From the NCBI RefSeq assembly GCF_900142435.1, contig NZ_LT670846.1, positions 124,001 to 188,000 on the forward strand: a stretch of 64,000 nt of DNA. Reading direction: 5' to 3'. Below are positions 9,383-16,761 of this stretch, piece after piece. The first letter of the stretch is position 1, and each line of letters begins with the position of its first letter. The stretch comes from Thermocrinis minervae (GTDB taxonomy: Bacteria > Aquificota > Aquificia > Aquificales > Aquificaceae). Below the pieces are notes generated by a model. It did no database searches, was not told the origin of the DNA, and was given only the letters and a program-made list of their open reading frames with translations. Position numbers and translations under genes: made by a program.

Positions 9383-10603
9383 TTATCCTCTGCTCTTTAT
9401 GTACTTCTCCCAGTTTTCAGGGCTGAAGGGCGATAGCTCTCTCAGTAGCTTTACCGTCTTTGGAAACTCCTCTATCACATAGTCTACGTCTTCTTCTGTG
9501 TTGTCCCTTCCGAAGCTAAACACGAGTGAACCGTTTGATACCTCTTTTGGTACACCTATGGCAAAAAGTACGTGGGACTGTTTGAGAGCTAAGGAAACAC
9601 ATGCTGAACCCGAAGCTGTCTCTATGCCCATGAGGTCCAACCTTAGTAACATGGCCTCACCTTCTATAAAGTGAACTATGAGAGACAGATGATGGGGTAG
9701 TCTCTGAGTGGGATGTCCTGTAAACTCTATGTAGTCAAGCTTTTCTTCAAGTGCCTTTCTTAGCTTGTCCCTGTAGTAAGATAGCCTCGTCATCCTGTCT
9801 TGGAGCTCCTTCATGGTGAGCTCAGCTGCAGCTCCAAAACCTACTATGCCTGGTACGTTCTCAGTACCTGCTCTAACACCTCTTTCTTGTGTACCACCTT
9901 CTATTAGAGGCCTTATCTTAACACCTTTCCTTGTCCAAAGGGCTCCTACACCCTTAGGTCCGTACATAAGGTGCGCAGTAAAGGATGCTGCATCCACACC
10001 CCAATCCTTTACGTCCACTGGGTAGTGTCCCAAGGTTGGGCATGCGTCCGTATGGAATATAACCTTAGGATTCTTTTCCTTGGCTGCCTTGACCAACTCC
10101 TTTATGTTCTGTATGGTACCTATCTCCCTGTTGGAGTGGCCTATGCTTACGAGCACTGTATCTTCTCTAACAGCTTCCCTAACCTGGTCTGGGTGTATAA
10201 GACCGTACTTGTCTGGCTTTAGGTAAGTCACCTCCCAACCTTTCCTTTCTAAGCTTTTGAGTGGATGCAGTATAGAGTGGTGCTCTATCTCTGTGCTGAC
10301 TATATGCCTTCCCTTCTTCTCGTATGCTTCGGCTATACCTTTTATGGCAAGGTTGTTAGCCTCTATACCACCTGAGGTAAAAATTATCTCCTCCGGGCTG
10401 TTGGCGTTTATCAGAGTGGCTATCTTCTCCCTAGCCTCGTTTATGGCCTTCTTAGCTTCCTGACCAAAGGAGTGTAGAGAGGTAGGATTTCCAAACCTTT
10501 CCCTAAAATAGGGGAGCATAGCCTGCAAGACTTCCTCAGCCACAGGAGTTGTGGCTATATGGTCCACGTAAACTACCCTTTTGCCAGCCTTCCTGAAAAA
10601 CAT
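9383..10603 (-). CDS. Cysteine desulfurase-like protein lacking the PLP lysine
   Basis: A 406-residue protein clearly of the NifS/IscS aminotransferase class V fold. It keeps HTDA (D186, PLP ring), N158, H108, the mobile-loop cysteine C335 in SGSACVS, and GTQERGVRAGTEN. The position of the PLP-binding lysine (SGHK in IscS) reads TAHL, so L212 replaces lysine. The usual phosphate-contact SGGTEAN reads SGGIEAN (I80). YLDNNATTP has become YVDHIATTP. The codon for L212 is CTT at 9968-9970 and the frame is intact around it, so a simple frame error is unlikely. It may be a catalytically altered paralogue or use another lysine such as K217. It lies 4 bases downstream of mrp on the same strand, a likely operon. 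Confidence 0.85.
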   Translation of the reverse strand: MFFRKAGKRVVYVDHIATTPVAEEVLQAMLPYFRERFGNPTSLHSFGQEAKKAINEAREKIATLINANSPEEIIFTSGGIEANNLAIKGIAEAYEKKGRHIVSTEIEHHSILHPLKSLERKGWEVTYLKPDKYGLIHPDQVREAVREDTVLVSIGHSNREIGTIQNIKELVKAAKEKNPKVIFHTDACPTLGHYPVDVKDWGVDAASFTAHLMYGPKGVGALWTRKGVKIRPLIEGGTQERGVRAGTENVPGIVGFGAAAELTMKELQDRMTRLSYYRDKLRKALEEKLDYIEFTGHPTQRLPHHLSLIVHFIEGEAMLLRLDLMGIETASGSACVSLALKQSHVLFAIGVPKEVSNGSLVFSFGRDNTEEDVDYVIEEFPKTVKLLRELSPFSPENWEKYIKSRG

Positions 10604-10607
10604 GTTT

Positions 10608-11633
10608 TTACCTCCTTGTTATGTCAGATATCAATTTTGCTATGCTTAAAAAGGCTTTTGCCACCTCGGACTCAGGGTGGCTTTCCACCACGGGTGTCCC
10701 TTTATCCGAGTCCTCGGCCACCTGTGGGTCTATGGGTATGGAACCCAAGACCTTTGTACCGTATTGGGAAGCAAACTCCATTACCTTACCTTTTCCAAAT
10801 ATGTAGTATTTGTTGCCACTTTCGGGGCACACAAAGTATGCCATGTTTTCTACAACACCCAGTATGGGTATCTGCACCTCTCTGAACATAGCCGTAGCCT
10901 TTCTAACGTCTGCAAGTGCCACATCTTGAGGTGTGGTAACTATGATGGCTCCATCCATCTGAACGTTCTGGGCTAAGGTCAGTTGCACATCTCCTGTTCC
11001 AGGAGGTAAGTCAAGGATCAGGTAATCCAACTCACCCCAGTTTACGTCAAAGAGAAACTGCGTTAATGCCTTCATGAGCATAGGTCCACGCCATATGACC
11101 GGTGTATCCTCAGAAGGCAGCAAAAAGCCTATAGAGAGTACCTTTAGGCCATACTTCTCCAAAGGGATTATTCTGTTGTTTTCGTCCACGTAAACCCTTT
11201 GGTTCTTAAGACCCAAGAGAGTAGGTACGCTAGGCCCGTACATGTCAGCATCAAGAAGACCCACCTTATAGCCAAGCTTTGCTAAGGCTACGGCTAGGTT
11301 TGCCGCCACTGTGGACTTACCAACACCACCTTTGCCACTACCAACGGCTATAAGGTTCCTAACACCTTCTACCTTTCTTCTTACAAACATGGGCTGGCTA
11401 AAGGCAGGTGGTTCTTCCCTGACCTCTACAAACCTTACCTTTATGTCCTTGACGTCTGGCATATCCTTTAGTGCCTGCCTTGTCTTCTCCTCCAGCTCCC
11501 TTTCTACACCCTTCTCCTTTATGCCATATACTATCTCAAGGGTAGAGCCTATAAGCTTTATGTCCTTCACGAACTGTGAAAGACCCGCATCTCTAAGAGT
11601 GTCCATTATCTCCTTTACAGCCATGAGATTCAT
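10608..11633 (-). CDS. mrp: Mrp/ApbC/NBP35 family Fe-S cluster carrier ATPase
   Basis: 341 residues. Residues about 1-70 form a MIP18/DUF59-like domain. After it comes a deviant Walker A P-loop ([11 protein letters not shown], about 98-108) and the NBP35/ApbC ATPase with DADMYGPSVPTLLG and LPPGTGDV. These proteins bind and transfer [4Fe-4S] clusters in the cytoplasm. The usual CxxC cluster motif reads CPESG here (C269, S272), so the second cysteine is missing; some Mrp homologues in other phyla share this. A start at the internal ATG (residue 4) is equally possible. It precedes the desulfurase-like gene by 4 bases, consistent with a shared Fe-S role. Confidence 0.9.
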   Translation of the reverse strand: MNLMAVKEIMDTLRDAGLSQFVKDIKLIGSTLEIVYGIKEKGVERELEEKTRQALKDMPDVKDIKVRFVEVREEPPAFSQPMFVRRKVEGVRNLIAVGSGKGGVGKSTVAANLAVALAKLGYKVGLLDADMYGPSVPTLLGLKNQRVYVDENNRIIPLEKYGLKVLSIGFLLPSEDTPVIWRGPMLMKALTQFLFDVNWGELDYLILDLPPGTGDVQLTLAQNVQMDGAIIVTTPQDVALADVRKATAMFREVQIPILGVVENMAYFVCPESGNKYYIFGKGKVMEFASQYGTKVLGSIPIDPQVAEDSDKGTPVVESHPESEVAKAFLSIAKLISDITRR

Positions 11634-11694
11634 TATAGGTATACAAGATCCTTTGAGTATGAGAATCCTCAGTAAAGGATTATAATTAAGACCT

Positions 11695-13026
11695 ATGCAG
11701 GAACAAGTTGTAAGCTATGCCCTTGAGAAGGTAGAAAAGGCAAGACAAACACTGAGAGCCCTTTCCTCTTTAAAAACGAGCATAAAGAACAACACGCTCC
11801 TTAGAGCTGCAGAGCTATTAGACAAAAAAAGAGATTATATAAAGGAGGAGAATAGCAAAGACATAGAGTATGCCAAAAGTCTTGGCCTGTCCTCCGCACT
11901 TATAGACAGACTGCTCTTGAACGATAAACGTATAGACGGAATGATAAAGGTGCTTGAGGATGTGGCCAAGCTTCCAGATCCTGTGGGTGAAATAGTTAGG
12001 ATGTGGACCCTTCCCAACGGCCTTAAAGTGGGTAGGATGAGGGTGCCCCTTGGAGTAGTATTCATAGTTTACGAAGCTAGACCAAACGTGACCATAGAAG
12101 CTGCATCCTTGTGTATGAAATCCTCCAATGCCATAATCCTCAGAGGTGGGAAAGAGGCCATAAACTCCAACAGGGCACTCGTAGAGGTTCTGAAAGAGGC
12201 TTGCAGGATGGAAGGCTTCCCAGAAGATGCTATACAGTTCATAGACAGACCCGAAAGGGAGATAGTCTGGGAAATACTCAAGATGGAAGGTAAAGTAGAC
12301 GTTGCCATACCCAGAGGAGGTGAGAGCCTCATAAGGGCAGTTGCAGAAAATGCAAGAGTACCTGTCATAAAACACTACAAAGGCGTTTGCAACATATACG
12401 TGGACGATGAAGCTGATCTAAAAAAGGCCTACCATATAGTCTACAACGCAAAGGTTCAAAGACCATCCGTCTGCAACGCAGTTGAAAACCTCATAATCCA
12501 CCGAAACATCCTTGAAAGCTTCTGGCCAAGGATGGCCTACATACTGGGTAAAGCAGGTGTAGAGCTAAGGTGTGACGAGGAAAGCTTAAGGATCATAAAG
12601 AACAATCCAAGGCTCTCCTTTGTAAAGGCCGTGCCAGCCACAGAAGAAGATTACTACGAGGAGTTTTTGGACCTCATACTGGCCGTTAAGGTAGTCGGCA
12701 GCCTTGAAGAAGCTATAGACTTCATAGAAAAGTACGGATCTAAACACTCGGACGCTATAATCACGGAAAACTACACTAAAGCTATGAGGTTCCTACAGGA
12801 GGTAGATTCTGCCGCTGTATACGTAAACGCATCCACACGCTTTACAGATGGCAACGAGTTTGGTCTTGGTGCCGAGATGGGTATATCTACCGACAAGATA
12901 CACGCAAGGGGCCCCATGGCCTTAGAGGAATTGACCATCACCAAGTTTGTTATCTTGGGTGAAGGACAGGTAAGAGACAACGTGGGAGTACCAGAGGATC
13001 TGCTCTCTGAGGCCCTCCAAGTTTAA
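11695..13026 (+). CDS. proA: Gamma-glutamyl phosphate reductase
   Basis: 443 residues, full length. It catalyses NADPH-dependent reduction of glutamyl-5-phosphate to glutamate semialdehyde, the second step of proline synthesis, in the cytoplasm. The aldehyde dehydrogenase fold is recognisable, with LPNGLKVGRMRVPLGVV, EARPNVTIEAASLCMKSSNAIILRGG and the catalytic-cysteine segment QRPSVCNAVENLIIH. The C-terminus has the ProA signature FGLGAEMGISTDKIHARGPM. The gene is divergent from mrp with only about 60 bases between, so both promoters must lie in that gap. A TATAAT sequence lies just upstream of the start. proB is not in the window. Confidence 0.96.
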   Translation: MQEQVVSYALEKVEKARQTLRALSSLKTSIKNNTLLRAAELLDKKRDYIKEENSKDIEYAKSLGLSSALIDRLLLNDKRIDGMIKVLEDVAKLPDPVGEIVRMWTLPNGLKVGRMRVPLGVVFIVYEARPNVTIEAASLCMKSSNAIILRGGKEAINSNRALVEVLKEACRMEGFPEDAIQFIDRPEREIVWEILKMEGKVDVAIPRGGESLIRAVAENARVPVIKHYKGVCNIYVDDEADLKKAYHIVYNAKVQRPSVCNAVENLIIHRNILESFWPRMAYILGKAGVELRCDEESLRIIKNNPRLSFVKAVPATEEDYYEEFLDLILAVKVVGSLEEAIDFIEKYGSKHSDAIITENYTKAMRFLQEVDSAAVYVNASTRFTDGNEFGLGAEMGISTDKIHARGPMALEELTITKFVILGEGQVRDNVGVPEDLLSEALQV

Positions 13027-13094
13027 TCTATTTTTCATTCATTCTTTTCCTATTATAATATCACAAACTTTATCCTTAATTAAGGAGGTGTGAC

Positions 13095-13391
13095 ATGAGG
13101 AAGGTGCTTGCTCTACTACTTGTAGGTTCCCTTGGTCTTGCTCTTGCCAACGAACAGCTGGCAAAGCAAAAGGGTTGCATGGCATGCCACGACCTAAAGG
13201 CCAAGAAGGTAGGACCGGCTTACGCTGATGTAGCCAAGAAGTACGCAGGAAGAAAGGATGCCGTAGACTATCTTGCCAACAAGATAAAGAAGGGTGGTTC
13301 TGGTGTTTGGGGTTCTGTACCCATGCCACCTCAGAACGTAACCGACGCCGAGGCCAAACAGCTCGCCCAGTGGATACTCTCCATAAAGTAA
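13095..13391 (+). CDS. Cytochrome c-552 (class I, small soluble)
   Basis: 98 residues. A signal peptide (MRKVLALLLVGSLGLALA) is followed by an 80-residue mature protein starting NEQLAKQKG. The haem-binding motif is CMACH and the distal Met ligand lies in SVPMPPQ. The mature sequence is, from memory, almost identical to H. thermophilus cytochrome c-552; I recall Gly where this one has Asn in YLANKIKK. It is a periplasmic electron carrier, probably between the bc1 complex and terminal oxidases or nitrogen-oxide reductases. A strong AAGGAGG lies 8 bases before the ATG. A GGGGCC/GGCCCC hairpin follows the gene, so it is probably monocistronic. Confidence 0.97.
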   Translation: MRKVLALLLVGSLGLALANEQLAKQKGCMACHDLKAKKVGPAYADVAKKYAGRKDAVDYLANKIKKGGSGVWGSVPMPPQNVTDAEAKQLAQWILSIK

Positions 13392-13400
13392 CTTCCATAT

Positions 13401-13418
13401 GGGGCCTTCTCAGGCCCC
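13401..13418 (+). terminator. GC-rich hairpin after cytochrome c gene
   Basis: GGGGCC and GGCCCC form a perfect 6-base stem around a 6-base loop, 9 bases after the cytochrome stop codon. It is not followed by a run of T, so it may be a weak terminator or an mRNA-end stabiliser rather than a classical intrinsic terminator. Confidence 0.45.
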
Positions 13419-13452
13419 TGGGCTTATAATTAAAAGGGAGGAGGGTATTAGC

Positions 13453-13746
13453 ATGCCAATATTTGTTATGCTTACCACTTTGACGGATGAAGGTATGAAA
13501 ACTCTAAAGCACAGGCCCGAAAGGATAAAGGAAGTAGACCAGGAAGTCATGGAAAAGTACGGCATAAAGATCCTTGCCCAGTATGCAGTCATGGGTCCTT
13601 ATGACTTTGTGAACATAATAGAAGCCCCCGACAACGACACAGTGGTCAAGATGGCCATAGAGCTAGGCTCCAGGGGAACCATAAGGACCCTAACCATGCC
13701 AGCCATAGAAGTAGACAGGCTTATAGAAGATCTTAAAAGCCTTTGA
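13453..13746 (+). CDS. GYD domain protein
   Basis: 97 residues when started at the ATG that follows GGGAGGAGGG by about 7 bases. An in-frame ATG 54 bases further upstream would lie within the hairpin region and is less likely. The product MPIFVMLTTLTDEG...AQYAVMGPYDFVNIIEAPDNDTV has the GYD-family core, including GPYDFVNIIEAP. GYD proteins are small ferredoxin-like-fold proteins of unknown function, found widely in bacteria and archaea. It is complete and directly abuts the next gene (stop at 13746, next ATG at 13747). Confidence 0.85.
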   Translation: MPIFVMLTTLTDEGMKTLKHRPERIKEVDQEVMEKYGIKILAQYAVMGPYDFVNIIEAPDNDTVVKMAIELGSRGTIRTLTMPAIEVDRLIEDLKSL

Positions 13747-14073
13747 ATGAAACAAGCGATAAGGCTCTTTCATGCAATAGTTACAAAGTACACAGACTTA
13801 GTATGGATGAAAAGCAGGGATGATTTAATAAGTAAGTGTATGAAAGCCCTGCGTGCTTACTCTGAAGACAAAGAGCCAGAGGATAAAAAGGGTATAGAGG
13901 ATTCTTTAGAGATCCTTAGAGATTTCGTGCAGAACAACAGAGAAGCTGTACCCGTTGTTCTCTCACTCCTTAGCCTTTACGTGAAATCACCCACACCTTG
14001 TAAAAGCAGGCTTATAAGCTTTTCGGAGGTTCTGCTTGAAGATAATAGAGCATCTCAGACGGGGAGAGTTTAG
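13747..14073 (+). CDS. Hypothetical helical protein
   Basis: 108 residues that I do not recognise. The sequence is mostly predicted helix and charged ([48 protein letters not shown]), with no membrane segment and no metal motif; it has two cysteines. The ATG directly follows the GYD gene stop, and its last 38 bases overlap the metF start in another frame. This points to a co-transcribed GYD, hypothetical, metF unit. The last 12 residues lie entirely in the overlap and look unstructured. Confidence 0.6.
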   Translation: MKQAIRLFHAIVTKYTDLVWMKSRDDLISKCMKALRAYSEDKEPEDKKGIEDSLEILRDFVQNNREAVPVVLSLLSLYVKSPTPCKSRLISFSEVLLEDNRASQTGRV

Positions 14074-14920
14074 CCTCTCCTTTGAGTTTTTTCCACCCAA
14101 AACTCAGGAAGGGGAAGAAGAACTCTTTCAGACTATACTGGACCTAAGACCACTCAACCCTACTTTCGTGTCCGTTACCTACGGTGCAGGGGGTAGCACT
14201 AGAGAAAGGACTAGGAGGATAGCCCAGAGGATACACACGGAGACAGACCTCACAGTCATGGTACACCTCACATGCATAGCCCATACCAAACAAGAGCTTC
14301 TGGAGATGCTAACATCCTACAAGGAAATGGGTATACAGAACGTGCTGGCCTTGAGGGGTGATGTGCCAAAGGCGGATGACTTTAAGCCACCAGAAGGTGC
14401 ATGTAAACATGCCGATGAGCTCGTAAGCCTCATAAGGGAAAACTTTAAAGACTACTTCTGTGTGTGTGTGGCCTCTTACCCTGAGGGTCATCCCGAATCT
14501 CCAAACATGGAATGGGAGATTAAGTTCTTCAAGAAGAAGGTCCTAAAAGGTGCAGATTTTTCCATAACCCAGATGTTCTTTGACAACTCCTACTATTACG
14601 AGTTTGTAGAGCTCTGCAGGAAGGAAGGCATAAACATACCCATCATTCCAGGCATAATGCCCATAACTAACTTTAGGCAAATACAGAAGTTCGCAAGTAT
14701 GTGTGGTGCTACCATACCCCAAAGTCTGATAGATAGGATGGAGCCCGTGGCCGAAAAGCCGGAAGAGGTGGCTAAGATAGGCATAGAGTTTGCCATACGC
14801 CAGTGTGAGGACCTGATAAGGAACAAGGCCCCTGGCCTCCACTTTTATACTCTCAACAAGTCAAAAGCTACGCTGGAAGTCTATAAGGCTATAAGTGGGT
14901 TAATACCACGTCAAAGATAG
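14036..14920 (+). CDS. metF: Methylenetetrahydrofolate reductase
   Basis: 294 residues, beginning at TTG (GGAGG 6 bases upstream). This start gives the standard N-terminus [27 protein letters not shown]. The enzyme reduces 5,10-methylene-THF to 5-methyl-THF with FAD, feeding methionine synthesis and one-carbon metabolism. The TIM-barrel motifs are visible: [32 protein letters not shown] and ITQMFFDN. Length is normal. Its start is embedded in the end of the preceding hypothetical gene. The gene ends about 30 bases before the candidate structured RNA region. Confidence 0.96.
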   Translation: MKIIEHLRRGEFSLSFEFFPPKTQEGEEELFQTILDLRPLNPTFVSVTYGAGGSTRERTRRIAQRIHTETDLTVMVHLTCIAHTKQELLEMLTSYKEMGIQNVLALRGDVPKADDFKPPEGACKHADELVSLIRENFKDYFCVCVASYPEGHPESPNMEWEIKFFKKKVLKGADFSITQMFFDNSYYYEFVELCRKEGINIPIIPGIMPITNFRQIQKFASMCGATIPQSLIDRMEPVAEKPEEVAKIGIEFAIRQCEDLIRNKAPGLHFYTLNKSKATLEVYKAISGLIPRQR

Positions 14921-14949
14921 ATACATTTCATACGTTACCAAACTTACCT

Positions 14950-15190
14950 CTCTACTGGCGGCTTGCTAGTGTCAAAAGGATCCAACCAAACCTAAAAGGT
15001 TCATCAGGCTCCTAAAACTGGTAGTAGTCGGCTCTTTTACCCGGCGAAGTAATTTAAGCACGGACGTGCTCGGGGTTATCCTACCGTGGGCTTCCATCAT
15101 ATGAACAGAGAACCGGCCCCCGCCGCAAGGGCAGCCTTTAAGAAGACCCTTCTGTTAAAGTAAAACTCTCTCATAAGCTGTTACTTTATT
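14950..15190. ncRNA. Candidate structured RNA of unknown class
   Basis: About 290 bases without a gene lie between convergent metF and a minus-strand gene. The middle (about 15040-15125) is much more GC-rich than the flanks, which in a thermophile is a mark of stable RNA. Several stems can be drawn: 14954-14959 with 14965-14970; 15029-15037 with 15107-15115 (one mismatch, closing about 70 bases); 15057-15061 with 15066-15070; 15141-15145 with 15149-15153; and 15157-15163 with 15181-15187. The stems work on either strand, so orientation is undecided. I do not see the conserved cores of SRP RNA, tmRNA or RNase P RNA. A 6S RNA is possible. Confidence 0.35.
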
Positions 15191-15210
15191 CTGTGAATGT
15201 TAAGATCCCG

Positions 15211-16623
15211 TTAGGGGCCTATCTGCCTTAGGAAGGCTGGTATTTCTTCCGTCCTAGTCCAGCCGCACTCCTCTAAAAGCATGTCAACGGTCTCTTCTTG
15301 CTTCCTTGTCTTTTGAGCTAGATACTTTACAAAGTCCGCCCTTCTGCCCTTGAAGGACTCTATTTCCTCCTCGGTCACCTCTGGAAACCTGGAGACTATC
15401 CTTTCTTTTACCTTCTTCCAGGCCATGCTGTTGCTGTACAGATTAAATTTTTTGTCCTTCACAGTCACGCTGACGGTTAGCTCCCTGAGGAAATCAAGCC
15501 TGGATGGGTCTATGGTGAGGATAGCCTCTGCCATGAGAGGGTCCACCGTGTAGAAGATGCCAAAGAGTTTGCCCAGTATGCGCCTCTGGGTCCTTATTAT
15601 TAGATCAAGGGTATCTTGTACCTCTGGTTCAACCTTCTCGTATATGAGCTCGTAGTAGTTTAGCTCCTCCAGTTCAAGACCACCTAGGTACCTTATGAAG
15701 TTAGCAAGATCGTGGTAGTTTAGCGTCCTGTTTTCCTCCTTTATTTCTTCTACTACAGCCTTCTCAAGAGTACCGTAGTCTAGAACCACATCCGTATGTA
15801 CTGGTGGGATTACGTGGTAGCTTTCTGACTCCCAACCTGCCTTCCTAAGGATCTGCTCGGCACCACCCTCGTCTATGTTGTACTTCTCCATCAGGTACCT
15901 TTTTAGACCCTCTCTGTCTTTTTTAAACCTGTCTAACTCCTCGTCAGGTATGTTTATCTCTACGTAGACAAACTTTTCCTTTCCGTCCTCCTTTATGAAT
16001 ATGTTCTTCCTACCTTGTATGTGTCTCTTTATAAAGGCCCAGTCTTCATCCGTCATCACGGGTTCAGGGTGCCATTCCTTTGACATCTCCTCTTCCAGTT
16101 CTAGGTAGGGGACCGTTTCGTACCATGTGGCCTTGTTGAGCTTAGACTCTATCACTTCCTCACTCTCACCTAGTTTTTTCTTTACGTACTCTACGAATTC
16201 TTTTCTCTTGAACTTGAACTTTTCTATCTCATCCATGGTGAGCTCAGGGAAGAGTATGCGAAGTTTGTACTTTATGTAGTCCCAATTTCCGAAGAGGTTT
16301 TGAGGCTCCAGGGCTTCGTATCCGTATGGATTGGTCTTCAAGAAATCAAGGTAGTAACCTAGGAAGGTCCTTACCATGGGATCTGTAGTGGCAAGGTGCT
16401 TTATGAAACCAGGGTCGTAGTACTCTATCACGTCCAAAAGTCTAGCTATGTTTACCTTTTTTACGTTGTGAAGATGGCAAAGCTGTATACTGTAGCGTTT
16501 TGGTATGTCCTTGATACGACAGTATTCGTTGAGAACATCCATCTCCTTCTTGAGTAAAGACCTAAAAAAGGCAAGCTTTTCCCTTTGGCTTAGGTTATCT
16601 TTAAACAGGAGTTTGTCTATCAT
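15211..16623 (-). CDS. Protein with three CsbD-like repeats
   Basis: 470 residues from the ATG preceded by AGGAGG at 8 bases; an in-frame GTG three codons earlier is less likely. I recognise no named family for the whole, but three segments share a pattern: about 112-167, 194-264 and 400-456. Each begins W-x2-[IV]K, continues to FPE[LV]T-x-[DE]EI or an equivalent, then F-K-x2-R-x2-[FL]-x2-[YL], and ends in a Gly/Ala-x-W. This is close to the CsbD stress-protein module, normally a single 50-70 residue unit. The rest is helical and charged, with no membrane segment or catalytic motif. It is probably a cytoplasmic scaffold or stress protein; its function is unknown. Confidence 0.7.
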   Translation of the reverse strand: MIDKLLFKDNLSQREKLAFFRSLLKKEMDVLNEYCRIKDIPKRYSIQLCHLHNVKKVNIARLLDVIEYYDPGFIKHLATTDPMVRTFLGYYLDFLKTNPYGYEALEPQNLFGNWDYIKYKLRILFPELTMDEIEKFKFKRKEFVEYVKKKLGESEEVIESKLNKATWYETVPYLELEEEMSKEWHPEPVMTDEDWAFIKRHIQGRKNIFIKEDGKEKFVYVEINIPDEELDRFKKDREGLKRYLMEKYNIDEGGAEQILRKAGWESESYHVIPPVHTDVVLDYGTLEKAVVEEIKEENRTLNYHDLANFIRYLGGLELEELNYYELIYEKVEPEVQDTLDLIIRTQRRILGKLFGIFYTVDPLMAEAILTIDPSRLDFLRELTVSVTVKDKKFNLYSNSMAWKKVKERIVSRFPEVTEEEIESFKGRRADFVKYLAQKTRKQEETVDMLLEECGWTRTEEIPAFLRQIGP

Positions 16624-16761
16624 GGCCCTCACCTCCTTGTGTTTTAATCTAATTCTAAGTCTCTCTGTATCCTATGATTGACTACACTTATACTACTATA
16701 AGTAAGACTGAGAGATCTTAGGTTTTTTAGGATGGTATAATCCTTTTAAAGGAGGTCTTAC

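Noticed and set aside
9383-10603. Frameshift as an explanation for the missing PLP lysine
   Set aside because: The residues on both sides (DAASFTAH and MYGPKGVGALW) stay in the family frame, so only a substitution is seen.
14950-15190. Structured region as SRP RNA, tmRNA or RNase P RNA
   Set aside because: No GGAAGG-AGCAGCC SRP loop, no Ala-tag reading frame or tRNA-like ends, and no RNase P conserved core seen; class left open.
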